Shown: positions 18,345 through 28,435 of the stretch, piece by piece
Position numbering within the stretch: position 1 is the first letter of the stretch
How the letters are laid out: every line of letters starts with the position of its first letter
Source of the DNA: Procambarus clarkii
Taxonomy: Eukaryota; Arthropoda; Malacostraca; Decapoda; Cambaridae
Direction of reading: 5' to 3'
Length of the DNA stretch: 64,000 nucleotides
Assembly (NCBI RefSeq): GCF_040958095.1
Contig: NC_091188.1
Span: 1,506,962-1,570,961, forward strand
Position numbers and translations under genes: made by a program
Notes under the pieces: model-generated
What the model was told of the DNA's origin: nothing
What the model saw: the letters and a program-made list of their open reading frames with translations, nothing else
Database searches by the model: none

Positions 18345-18530
18345 ATTGATTGATTGATGAAGATTAAGCCACCCAAAAGGTGGCACGGGCATGAATAGGC
18401 CGTAAGTGGTGGCCCTTTTGAGCCATTACCAGTATCAAGAGCTGATACTGGAGATCTGTGGAGGCGCAACTGTACCCTGCGTGACGGGAGATGCCTCCCA
18501 GACCAAATGGTGACCAAATGGTCTATTCTC
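18345..18530 (-). mobile_element. SINE-2, longest copy with (AATC)n tail
   Basis: On the plus strand: GATTGATTGATTGATGAAGA, TTAAGCCACCCAAAAGGTGG, CACGGGCATGAATAGGCCGT, then about 110 bp of body with CAAGAGCTGATACTGG. In sense orientation this is a 5' body, the two hairpins and a (AATC)n tail. GCCACC-CAAAA-GGTGGC is a perfect 6-bp hairpin. Confidence 0.65.
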
Positions 18531-18539
18531 GACTTAGGC

Positions 18540-19010
18540 CGTGCAAGTTTATACTGTTAGCGACAGTCATGGTTCTTGCCAAGTCATTTGTTCAATTTGT
18601 ATTTCCCAGTTGTGGCAGATTATCGTCAGTAACAATGCAATTATACTACCGTATGTGTGCCGTGTTTTGATTGGCTACTCGGCAGCCTATAGGCGGAGTC
18701 CTACGAGAATTTTCACCAATTAGAACCCATTTAAATATCTAATGATATAATTACTCAATTACAGGTATATTATGTTCACCATACAATATGAGAACACTTA
18801 ATCACTTGTCACCACAAGTTGCCAAACGGCTACCTTTTTGGGTTACGCCTTTAAAATGACTCCTTCACGAGTAACTATGGGGCCTTATTTTTCATAATTG
18901 CCATTGACCTCATTGAGGATGAGTTGAGGAATGTTGGGATGCGGATGATCATATAATTGGCTGGCTCAGGCGGCGGGTACCTTTGATGACGGCCAGGGAG
19001 GCATAGAGAG
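18540..19010. other. Unassigned DNA
   Basis: Nothing I can identify. Confidence 0.35.
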
Positions 19011-19014
19011 GACA

Positions 19015-19135
19015 TGTGTCTTGTGTCTGCGGTTGGCTCGAGGGACATGTCTGTCTGTGGCTGAGAGGACACGTGTCTGGTTAGCTGAAAGGTCGTGTGT
19101 CTGGTTAGCTGAAAGGTCATGTCAATGGTTGGCTC
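19015..19135. repeat. Degenerate 25-27 bp tandem repeat
   Basis: Loose copies of GTGTCTGGTTAGCTGAAAGG occur about four times. Confidence 0.5.
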
Positions 19136-19139
19136 AAAT

Positions 19140-19700
19140 GGCCATAGTTGACTTAGCTAACATGTTCCTGGAGCAGTGGTTGTCTCGCATGCGTCTAGGG
19201 CTGTGGTCTTAGGCCAGACATCAGCGACCGTCGTGGCTTGAACATTCGTTCATTCTTTCCCTGGTCTTTGTCGTTGGGTCAGGCGAGTATAAACGCATTC
19301 TCTTTTCTCCCCCCTATTGTAAGACGAATTGAGAGGTTGATCTCCAGCGCCCTGGGTTTCTAGCGACACTACTGAAGACCTGGTGTCATCTATTGACACA
19401 ACAAAGAGGCTCTTTTTGTATATAAATCTTCAAAAGTTCGATGTTTGTTGATTATAATAAACCAGATTTTCATCTAGAATATCTGTCACATGCTGTCTCC
19501 AGACACAAGTATTGTGGAGACTTGCCAGTGCCGCTCTGGTTCCTGGACTTTGAGGGGGGGAAACTTGCCCGCGCAGGGGCCTAATCCACAAAAAAGTAGG
19601 GAGACAATGAGAGGCTTAAGAGAATGATTTATGGTACCGATGAGTCTCAGACACCGAGGGCCGTGAACCCTCATCATGCGGGCGAGCCGTCACCACGACA
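19140..19700. other. Unassigned DNA
   Basis: No gene seen. Confidence 0.35.
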
Positions 19701-19704
19701 GATT

Positions 19705-19800
19705 CTCAAAAGAGTCCACTACGGGCTCACCATAGCCCGTGCTGCTTGGAACTTTTTGTTCCAGGTAGCGAATCTTAAACAACCACGGCAGACAAGCCTA
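19705..19800 (+). mobile_element. SINE-1 copy, sense orientation
   Basis: Reads GTCCACTACGGGCTCACCAT, AGCCCGTGCTGCTTGGAACT, TTTTGTTCCAGGTAGCGAAT, CTTAAACAACC. Both hairpins are present; the outer base pairs of the second are partly broken (GCTTGGAAC/GTTCCAGGT). Confidence 0.65.
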
Positions 19801-20580
19801 GCCGAGGCCTGTACGAAGTGCAAACCATGAATCAATAAAAAAAAAAGACTTTGAGGATATCATTCGTGTTGAGTTTAAAGTCTCAATGCATCATGTCCCG
19901 GGGACTGGACAACGACGTATCTGATACAAAACTTGGGCTTGGGTGATGGCGATCGAAATACAGACTGCCGAGCGTGTGCTACAAATATAAGTCTGTGACG
20001 CTAAACACAATGGAAAAGCCAGAAGGGAAAGTGCTGAGACTCTTTGGCTATCATGATAGCTGAACAAGTGCATTTGTGCCCTTTAATAACACCGTGCTTA
20101 TCACGCATTAATTACGACTTTATGAAACCGAGCATTATGTCATTGAAATACGAATGTTTAAAAGTGTGCAATTTAGGAATTTACGGACGAGGCAAATAAT
20201 TTCGTATCTGTGGATGGAGCTGAAGGATATGTGCCACCAAGTGTCAAGTGGACCGCAGACCATGTGCTGCTAAGTGTCAAGAGGACCATAATACATCTAC
20301 CATCATGTGTCAAGTCTCCCTAATTTGTCTAACATAAGAATACATTGGCGGAAGGCGAGAATCAGTCATGTGAGGCAGCAAGCAGCAGCTGTGGCTCAGG
20401 TTGAGACCCAAGCCCTCTCAGGCAGGTGTAAGCCCCAACACCTCAGGTTAAGACCCCATGAGCCGGAGTGTATAAGTGTATGTAGCACGCTGGGAGGGTG
20501 TGTGGTGGGCGAACACACGCTGACTGCAAGTCTGAGCACAGATTGAGCAAAAGCAAAGCAAAATGTCTGAGCAAACTTGA
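19801..20580. other. Unassigned DNA
   Basis: No gene or repeat recognised. Confidence 0.35.
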
Positions 20581-20805
20581 GCAAATCACTGAGCAAAATA
20601 TTTTCCTCCTCTATTTTAATTATATTACAAACTAATAATGTATTGTTCAAATATATTTTATTACCAATTTATTCATGCCAATTTAGCTCTCGGATTCTGA
20701 TATTTGTGTATATTATATTTATTCCAACAGCAAAAAATATATATGAATTATGCGTGTTATAATTGTTTCAGAAACTCGTTAAAAAGGCCATACGCTTATA
20801 AATAT

Positions 20806-20882
20806 TACATTGTCGTTGTTGTTTTAGATTCAGCTACTGGGAACAAAAAGTTCCAAGTAGCACGGGCTATGGTGACCCCGTC
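20806..20882 (-). mobile_element. SINE-1 copy
   Basis: Plus strand: GTTGTTGTTTTAGATTCAGC, TACTGGGAACAAAAAGTTCC, AAGTAGCACGGGCTATGGTG, ACCCCGT. It sits in AT-rich DNA. I could not define its target duplication. Confidence 0.65.
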
Positions 20883-21640
20883 GTACTTCATTAATTTCAC
20901 ATAGGAAATAGTACCTTTGGTATAACACAGAAAAAAACTATATATATAACAATTTCATATGCAAATTAGATATCAAATTTACATACCTGCTATCGTAACC
21001 AGCTGCATTAATGGGAATAAATAGGATAAACCTCGAATCAGGTCATATATCAACACTGCAATCCTGGCCTACATTCATTCTTTAAGGACGCAACTAATAG
21101 TCAGTTTAAAAAATAAAAATGGGTTATTACTGTTGTGGTAATATAAAAATTAACAAAATATTTATTATATAATAATAAACAATATTATACAAACTATATT
21201 ATTATAATGTTTTGAGAAAAATATAATTTGCATAACATATTTGAAGAAACGGCAAAACTTCAGTATTGAAAGCTAAAATATCTGTGGCGAAAGTAATTTT
21301 TACTAATTCTTGTACACTATAAATTTAACGAAAGCTTAATTAATTTAATTAAGACTTGTTTCTACAAAGAAGTTTAGGCCCGTTTTCCGTGCTGGAAAGA
21401 TGAGAATAATTGAAAATAAACACATTAGCTATTTTCTTGCGGAATATACATTCTGTGTATATATATATATAGGATTCAACCCCATAGTATATATTAGAAT
21501 GTATCATAATATTGCTAAAAAGCAAGCAGTCATTAGAAAACTGACGCCATAGTTATATCATGGTAAACTTCAGTGATATACTCGGCTCAGATAAAGATGA
21601 TCTTGTGCAGGTCGAGACGTTTGGGCATGTGCCCTAGCAC
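20883..21640. other. AT-rich unassigned DNA
   Basis: Strongly AT-rich with short (TA)n runs near 21460. It resembles in composition the duplicated AT-rich blocks at 40590 and 42640, but I could not align it by eye. Confidence 0.35.
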
Positions 21641-21649
21641 CTATTTTTT

Positions 21650-21740
21650 TTTATTTACCTAGCAGTAAATAGGTAATCAGGAGATAGGTGAGATGTTGTT
21701 GGTTGCATCCTGGGATAAATCAGTCTTAACGTTAGCCAAG
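21650..21740 (+). mobile_element. SINE-5 remnant
   Basis: Contains TTACCTAGCAGTAAATAGGT then AATCAGGAG, an eroded version of the SINE-5 body. Confidence 0.4.
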
Positions 21741-21929
21741 AGTATTGGTCCTTAAGGTCCCAGATCCTGGTCTTGCCTTAACAATCCCAGGCTCTTCCAA
21801 CTCCTCTCCACCATAATCCAGGAAAAAAATATTAAATTGCTTTATTAGTTATACTTTATTTGTACAAAAGTAATTATTGCAATTCAGTTGATCTACAGAA
21901 CTAGTAGTGGGCGCTACAAAATAGTGAAA

Positions 21930-22130
21930 TTCGTCATCAAAGTACATATATAAATACACATCAAAGTACTATATGTAAATAGATCACAAAAGTACCATAT
22001 GTTAAACCATTGTAGAATGCTATGTTAAATAAGTCATAAAAGTGCCATATATAAATGCATAATCAAATTGTCAATTATAGATACATCATGAAAATGGCAC
22101 GTGTATAAATCCGTCATCCAAGTGCCTACC
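21930..22130. repeat. Degenerate roughly 40-bp repeats
   Basis: Recurring motifs ATAAATACATCA, AAAGTACCATATGT and CAAAAGTGCCATATA at about 35-45-bp intervals. The array resumes at 22625-22715 after the MITE-2 and LINE insertions. Confidence 0.6.
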
Positions 22131-22142
22131 TTGGGGTTACCT

Positions 22143-22340
22143 CAACCCGTCCTCCTAAGGTTTCCCCAACGTCAAAATACCGTCGTATTAAAGTGCCTTA
22201 TCCTAACCTACCAGAGAACCCTAACAGAAAACGGGATATTATGTCAATTTTGCGAGCCGCTACTATATTTCAGGACGACATTTTTGGACTTAGGTAAAGT
22301 ATACGTCAAAATTTCGACGTTCTATTAGGAGGACGGGTTG
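22143..22340. mobile_element. MITE-2, 198 bp with 16-bp perfect TIRs
   Basis: CAACCCGTCCTCCTAA (22143-22158) and its exact reverse complement TTAGGAGGACGGGTTG (22325-22340) bound the element. Outside the TIRs, GTTACC and GTAAC also match in inverted orientation with a two-base indel. The interior includes AGAAAACGGGATATTATGTC and AATTTTGCGAGCCGCTAC. A related copy is at 56248-56400. Confidence 0.8.
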
Positions 22341-22363
22341 GTAACTTGTGGTGGTTCCGGGAT

Positions 22364-22622
22364 TCAAGGTCCTCGCGGCCCGGTCTCTGACGAGGCCTCC
22401 TGGTTGATGGTCTGGTCAACCAGGCTGTCGGACGCGGCTGAATGAAGCCTCACGTATGAATCACAGCCTGGTTGATCAGGTATCCTTTGGAGGTGTTTAT
22501 CGAGTTCTCTCTTGAACGCTGTGAGGGGTCGGCCAGTTATGTCCCTTATGAGTAGTGGAAGCGTGTTGATCAGTCTCGGGCCTCTGGTGTTGACAGACTT
22601 CTCTCTCAGAGTAACAAAGTGT
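22364..22622 (-). pseudogene. LINE ORF2 C-terminus, CR1/jockey-like
   Basis: On the minus strand about 86 codons are open to a TGA at 22364-22366. The product includes REKSVNTRGPRLINTLP, ITGRPLTAFKRELDKHLQRI and PDQPGCDSYVRL. I recognise the layout (an N-RLIN-LP segment followed by FKRxLDxHLxxIPDQPG) as the extreme C-terminus of a decapod LINE ORF2. There is no RT domain. Absence of stops within the piece suggests it is not very old. It splits a degenerate tandem array. Confidence 0.7.
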
Positions 22623-22624
22623 CA

Positions 22625-22715
22625 TGTAGAAGTACATCATACAAGTGCATATATTAATACATCATACGAATACCATATATAAATACATCATACAAGTGCC
22701 ATGTATAAATTCAAT
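22625..22715. repeat. Degenerate roughly 40-bp repeats, continuation
   Basis: Carries AAATACATCATACAAGTGCC and similar motifs, the same series as 21930-22130. Confidence 0.6.
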
Positions 22716-22719
22716 ATTA

Positions 22720-24185
22720 AAAATGCCACCACTTACAGTAATGATTTTAATGTTTTAAATGATGTATACAATACATATAATTTTTTATATCGTCCAAACA
22801 CGCTTGTAATGTTCACGCCATAGTTTGGTTTGTCCTTAAGCCCCATTAATCTCTACGCTCGGTTACTAAGGCCAACACAACGACTTACTGACCAAGTAAA
22901 CTTTACTCCTATACATAGTCCAGACCTGAAACTTTCAGGGTACATTCACAGTGAAATAGGGCATTCCAAGGACCACAGGCTGGGGCGAGGATGCAGAAAA
23001 CTTGAGCAGGGAACGGGATACAAGTCGGGGAGGAGCAGGGGTACAGCCCGGTGGCCCATAGAATATGTCTTGATGCTGTAGATGGGTGGGTTGGTGGGGT
23101 TCACATGGTTGCTGATTAGTGCACACAGAAGTTGGCGAGGCTAGCCCCAGGCATTTGGTCAGGGGGGGGGGGGTAGCAGCAGGGTGTTACAGGAGTCAAT
23201 ATTGGAGGCTTAGGCCTAGGTTCTCAAAAGAGTTTAAAGTCCGATAGAAAATACATCTCTGGTTTTCTATTTTCTTACGTCTTTTACTACGAAACGTCTT
23301 GCCCAGATCAACAGACTATACAAAATTTTTGCTTCATGATATATATTGCCAAAAATATAAATTTCTGCTTTGGGACCATTCAAGCTTGTTCGCATATATA
23401 TAATACATATATGTATGTATGTATACATGTATATATCAAATTAATGCACATCCATCTGCACGTATGAGCTCATTTACACCATTTAAACCTCAAAGGATAA
23501 CACTTGTCCCGTTTATGGCTTTTATCGCGCCCTATTAACCCACAAAGCCTAATACAACACAGGAACTTGTAAAGCACACCGCAATAACGGCTCATAAGTC
23601 AAAGTGTATTGATCGTGAGGTGAACAAGGGGCTCCCCGGTCACCGCCTCGCTGCTCCGTCAACATTATAATCGTCTCATGAACGCGTTCAATGGGACGCC
23701 AGCAAGACAGACCCCTCCCTTATCGATCCCAGGATCGGATTAAGGTAATGGCTGCTGCCTACTCACACGTCAAACGAACCCGTCAAGACGTATATTTTAC
23801 GTCTTTGTGAGACTTTAAGAGTCAAATATTGGCTGTGTCCATTACTAAAGGTAAGTGTGGCGGTGCAAGGTGCAGCTATTGATCCGGTGTTGAGGGGTGC
23901 CATTGTTATCCGGCCACACCGACCTATTGCTCACTCCAGCCTCGCTCGACTTGTGAAAATGAAGCAACGTGAAAGTAATAATTAGTATTTTTGAATGACC
24001 TGCCGCCATAAATTGCAGGATTAATCAAAGTGCAATACAATTCCTGCCTTGATTAATTGGTCAATATCCGGTTTTAAGTCGATGATTGATGCTCCAGTTT
24101 CTTAAATGGTCCCCATGTGTGTAGCTCTGTTTGTCGGCACTTTTCAACGGTGCCAAATCCACTCAATTTTTATATGCCTCCTATT
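22720..24185. other. Unassigned DNA
   Basis: No supported gene. A G-run (23161-23172) and a short TIR-like ATATATGTATGTATGTATAC near 23410 are the only visible structures. GGGACCATTCAAGCTTGTTC (about 23371) also occurs near 58459 next to an AT tract, so a dispersed-repeat end lies here. Confidence 0.35.
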
Positions 24186-24192
24186 TTTTTCA

Positions 24193-24195
<3 letters not shown>

Positions 24196-24250
<55 letters not shown>
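24196..24250. repeat. AT dinucleotide tract
   Basis: (AT)n ending in GTATGTATGTATGG. Confidence 0.95.
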
Positions 24251-24255
<5 letters not shown>

Positions 24256-24269
24256 GGAAATGTCTGTTC

Positions 24270-24480
24270 GAGGTTGGAGGCCACACAGGGAAGAGGGGAG
24301 ATGGTGGGGAGACTAGGGTAGGGAGGTGGGGTGAGGGGGGGGAGAGTGGAAGGTTGATATGGGGAGGGGGGGAATGTGAGGTACATAAGAGGGGGAAAAA
24401 GAGGGAAAATAGACACTTAGGGCTAGCCTCACCCAACTTTTCAAGATGAGACATGGGTGGTATGGGACTGCCATAAGCCA
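24270..24480. other. G-rich unassigned DNA
   Basis: A purine-rich (GGGGAGA) plus strand. Open frames crossing the AT tract are artefacts. Confidence 0.35.
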
Positions 24481-24611
24481 GTTAGGGGGGTAGGGCCTAG
24501 TGCACCACTTTAAGAATGATCAGCTCCTATTCTCAATACCAGCACCTCCTATGATGTCTGAAATGAGGGTTTTCTTTCATACAAAGTTTTATATAGAGTT
24601 TTATACAGAGT

Positions 24612-24616
<5 letters not shown>

Positions 24617-24690
<74 letters not shown>
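24617..24690. repeat. AT tract at left edge of MITE-3
   Basis: (AT)n directly abuts the MITE terminus at 24691. Confidence 0.95.
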
Positions 24691-24693
<3 letters not shown>

Positions 24694-25076
24694 GTACCTA
24701 GTAGCCAGAACGCACTTCTCAGCCTACTATGCAAGGCCCGATTTGCCTAATAAGCCAAGTTTTCATGAATTAATTGTTTTTCGACTACCTAACCTACCTA
24801 ACCTAACCTAACCTAACTTTTTCGGCTACCTAACCCAACCTAACCTATAAAGATAGGTTAGGTTAGGTTAGGTAGGGTTGGTTAGGTTCGGTCATATATC
24901 TACGTTAATTTTAACTCCAATAATACAAAATTGACCTCATACATAATGAAATGGGTAGCTTTATCATTTCATAAGAAAAAAATTAGAGAAAATATATTAA
25001 TTCAGGAAAACTTGGCTTATTAGGCAAATCGGGCCTTGCATAGTAGGCTGAGAAGTGCGTTCTGGCTACTAGGTAC

Positions 25077-25079
<3 letters not shown>
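24691..25079. mobile_element. MITE-3 copy 1, 389 bp, 74-bp perfect TIRs
   Basis: The ends are GTCGTACCTAGTAGCCAGAA and its reverse complement. The arms are perfectly complementary for about 74 bp (past GCAAGGCCCGATTTGCCTAA), then one mismatch and about nine more matching bases. The centre holds (CCTAA)n-like DNA (CTAACCTAACCTAACCTAAC), then TATAAAG, then the inverted (TTAGG)n-like block. I recognise the TIR as a common decapod MITE. Insertion is into (TA)n. Confidence 0.9.

Positions 25080-25111
<32 letters not shown>
25080..25111. repeat. Short AT spacer between MITE-3 copies
   Basis: 32 bp of pure (TA)n. Confidence 0.95.
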
Positions 25112-25114
<3 letters not shown>

Positions 25115-25496
25115 GTACCTAGTAGCCAGAACTCACTTCTCAGCCTACTATGCAAGGCCTGATTTGCCTAATAAGCCAAGTTTTCATGAATTAATTGTTT
25201 TTCGACGACCTAACCTACCTAACCTAACCTAACCTAACTTTTTCGGCTACCTAACCTAACCTAACCTATAAAGATAGGTTAGGTTAGGTTAGGTAGGGTT
25301 GGTTAGGTTCAGTCATATATCTACGTTAATCTTAACTCCAATAAAAAAAATTGACATCATACATAATGAAATGGGTAGCTGTATCATTTCATAAGAAAAA
25401 AATTAGAGAAAATATATTAATTCAGTAAAACTTGGCTTATTAGGCAAATCGGGCCTTGCATAGTAGGCTGAGAAGTGAGTTCTGGCTACTAGGTAC

Positions 25497-25499
<3 letters not shown>
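25112..25499. mobile_element. MITE-3 copy 2, 388 bp
   Basis: Same orientation and structure as copy 1, with only scattered substitutions (for example AACTCACTTC for AACGCACTTC in the terminal repeat, mirrored at the other end as GAAGTGAGTT). That the same change appears in both TIRs of copy 2 shows the copies are two separate transposon alleles or that the arms were homogenised. Confidence 0.9.

Positions 25500-25579
<80 letters not shown>
25500..25579. repeat. AT dinucleotide tract
   Basis: (TA)n of about 80 bp immediately right of MITE-3 copy 2. Confidence 0.97.
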
Positions 25580-25580
<1 letters not shown>

Positions 25581-25589
25581 CTGTATGTA

Positions 25590-25775
25590 ATCAATATTGT
25601 AACTTTTTTGTGTAATGACATTTTCAAATAAAGTTAGATAAATATACACACTCAACAAAAGAATAGGGGTGGTAGGAGAAGAAAATATCAAAGTGTTCAG
25701 TGAGGATCCAAAAGGTCTTCTCTGAGTACTCTTTATTTTCTTCTCTGAGGCTATGGGTCCCCACATTTGCACCAG

Positions 25776-25778
<3 letters not shown>
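25590..25778 (+). mobile_element. Dispersed repeat D, copy 2
   Basis: Contains ATTTTCAAATAAAGTTAG (a poly(A)-signal-like end), GGGGTGGTAGGAGAAGAAAA, CTCTGAGGCTATGGGTCCCC and ACCAGAGGTA before an AT tract, parallel to 10805-10968. Confidence 0.5.

Positions 25779-25871
<93 letters not shown>
25779..25871. repeat. AT dinucleotide tract
   Basis: Over 90 bp of (TA)n. Confidence 0.97.
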
Positions 25872-25874
<3 letters not shown>

Positions 25875-26676
25875 CCTAAAATCATTCATCAATGTAAATG
25901 AACTATCAAGATTCAACTTAGTGCCTAGCAATTGGTGTTAAATTGACCTGAAACTTGGTACTGCAAGGCAATTCAACAACAATTGCCTTGCAACAAGCGT
26001 ATACAGTCTCGTAAATTGCAACGATGAGTAATGAGTGCTAATGAGTGTCACTCTCATTTATTTTTGTGGATTTTTTAAGTTTGTCGCGACACATTTTATA
26101 TTTTGTGTCGGGTCGGGACCCGCAGTTTGAAAAACACTGGTATAGGTAGTATATGCATTATCATTTTAGGAGAATAGGCTGCGGCATATGTGAACCATCA
26201 TATAATGTCTTCCGAATATATTCAGTTGCAGCTTGTTTAATAATCTTAATAGCAACTGTTAAACTTTTACAGATTTATAGTTATACAGAATTTATAGACC
26301 GTTCAGATTTATACAGATTTATAGACAGTTCAGATTTATACATCTGAAAGGGACGAACTTTCCCTTCAAGGATTACTCTGCTGTTCTTTTTAACTGCGAA
26401 AATAATGAGTGAGTGACTCACAGTTTACATTACAGCTGAACGATAATTTTTAACAGCGTTTCTGTAGTTTGTGGCTTTGCAAGACTGTAAGAATACCAAT
26501 ATTATGTACTCTCAGAACCCAATGTACCTTCTTGAATAAAAAAAATGCAATTCAGAATAGATTTTCTTCTTACAAATGTTGGTCAATTATTCACCTTTAA
26601 TAACTTTCGTCGATCAAGTGAATTTTAATAATTACTATTGAACAAATAAAGGATAACAAATGAAGAAAATTATTTA
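25872..26676. other. Unassigned AT-rich DNA
   Basis: GCAAGGCAATTCAACAACAA and AATTGCCTTGCAACAAGC (about 25964-26000) form a small inverted pair. TTATAGAC/AGATTTATA motifs near 26270-26340 are loosely tandem. No gene. Confidence 0.35.
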
Positions 26677-26733
26677 TTTCGGTCCGTCCTGGACCATTCT
26701 CAAGACTTGAGAATGGTCCAGGACGGACCGAAA
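26677..26733. repeat. Family H palindrome, 28-bp arms, 1-nt spacer
   Basis: The left arm 26677-26704 (TTTCGGTCCGTCCTGGACCA...) is the exact reverse complement of 26706-26733. It is a second independent head-to-head family H junction, resembling that at 7840-7921 but lacking the GTCGATTGTCTC centre. Confidence 0.95.
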
Positions 26734-26785
26734 CGTCGTCGTCCCTTCACCTTCTAGTGTGTGGTCTGGTCAACCAGTACTCTCG
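26706..26785 (+). mobile_element. Repeat family H copy
   Basis: CTTGAGAATGGTCCAGGACG, GACCGAAACGTCGTCGTCCC, TTCACCTTCTAGTGTGTGGT, CTGGTCAACCAGTA. Confidence 0.6.
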
Positions 26786-26854
26786 GCTAATGGCTGTCTT
26801 ACCCGAGGAACCAGCAACCCACCTGTCTCCCAATTACACATTTACTACTACATA

Positions 26855-26922
26855 TGTTGTTGTTTAAGATTCGCTACTTGGAACTAAAAGTTCCAAGTAG
26901 CACGGGCTATGGTGAGCCCATA
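26855..26922 (-). mobile_element. SINE-1 copy with 13-bp target duplication
   Basis: Exactly 68 bp between TTACTACTACATA at 26842-26854 and 26923-26935. On the plus strand it is TGTTGTTGTTTAAGATTCGC, TACTTGGAACTAAAAGTTCC, AAGTAGCACGGGCTATGGTG, AGCCCATA. The stem CTACTTGGAAC/GTTCCAAGTAG loses no pair. The element is 5'-truncated in sense orientation just before the first hairpin closes. Confidence 0.85.
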
Positions 26923-26935
26923 TTACTACTACATA

Positions 26936-28320
26936 AATAGAAGAATTGTTCGGGTTCGTGCCCAAACATCCCGTCTTGCCCAGGAATCGAACACGAGGCC
27001 ACCATTTTTTTGTGAGCAGAGTGCATCTCTAATGTTTACCTGTTATGTAACTATGGCATCAGTTTTCTAGTGTTTTATGGGGTAGAATTAATGATTGTAT
27101 GTTACTAATATTATATTACATTTTAATAAATGTAATGGGTGCAAATCCTAAACACGCAGAATGCATACTGCGCAAGAAAACAAATGTTCATTATCATTGC
27201 AGCACAGAATATGAGTCTACAATTCTCTATAAACACATGATAGTTACTCTTAATTAAGAGGTTAAAATTTTGAAGAAAATAGACGTGAATCGTTAAAGCG
27301 AACGCTAAAAACTCATTTAATGTCCTATACTGAAGTTTCAATAATTTTTAAAATATGTTATACAAATTGCATTACTTAAATACAAATTATTATACAGTAT
27401 TTGCCATAGTTTCATATTATTTTAATATATATATTAAACTGTAACGTTATTTGTTCTTACATTTGTTCAACAACATTGTTATTTGTTCAAAAACATTGTT
27501 ATTCATCAGTAACATTGTTATTTGTTCTTACATTACTTTATAGTTTCATGAACATAATTATATTTATTAAATGAATATGGTTGTAATAATCAAAATAATT
27601 TTCTTGATCTGATTATGTGCTACGTCCTTGGAGAATGAATATGCGTTGGGTTTATATTGTTGAAATATGACTAGAGGCTAATTTGATACACCCTCACTAA
27701 TGCTGCTGGTCACGGTGGCTGGTAGGTAAATATAAATAATTAGTATGCGGAATTGTTATACTGTATATATATATATATATATTTTACTGTTATAAAAAGG
27801 TGCTACTTTGTATGTAAAATAAATAATCTTGCTACTATTTTAATGTGTCTTAAATAATTACTATATTTCATAGTTTATAAAACAAATTTTGCTCTATTAC
27901 TATAAATAAAATATTGAGACTATCAAACTATGATAACTAAATTGACATAAACTTTAAATATATATTTTAACACTATATGGTTTGCAATATAATAAAAATA
28001 AGACAATATACAATCTGTGCTCACACTTAGCTGCTGCTCACTTACCAGACAACAATCACTCGAAATGGCGGTCGAAAATAGGCCCAAAAGTTTTCCTTCA
28101 ATAGAAAAACATATTAATATAATAATGGATAAAATAAATCTATATATAAATAATAAAATGGATAGGATAAAAGGCTGGATAAAATGTCTAGTAATTGTAG
28201 CAATAAAACTCGAGATGATTTTTTTGAATCTGAAATTATTTCGAAGCATGTCAAACCGAGTGTCCAAAAAATGCACTCAGAAGTGCATTCTTCTTCTCAG
28301 TGTACACTGAGAGTATATAT
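26936..28320. other. AT-rich unassigned DNA
   Basis: Includes (TA)n at about 27761-27782, and GAATCGAACACGAGGCCACC at 26975, a B-box-like minus-strand motif of an eroded SINE. No gene recognised. The overlapping frames at 27923-28310 on the two strands have no domain. Confidence 0.35.
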
Positions 28321-28321
28321 T

Positions 28322-28435
28322 TTAGTCCTTATATATGTTCAGGACTAAAGTGTACTTGTTGTTTGATGGAGAAGTTGATGGTGGGTCCTTAATAACCCTC
28401 CAGCTGTAAATAGGTCCTAAGTCCAGTAACAAACC
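28322..28435 (+). repeat. Dispersed repeat E, plus copy
   Basis: TTCAGGACTAAAGTGTACTT, GATGGAGAAG, then CCTTAATAACCCTCCAGCTG. Similar to 35768-35930. Possible fragment of a longer element (LTR?) that I cannot identify. Confidence 0.45.

Noticed and set aside
24780-24905. Interstitial telomere as a chromosome-fusion scar
   Set aside because: The pentamers are short, inverted, and lie exactly between MITE TIRs in both copies, so they belong to the element.
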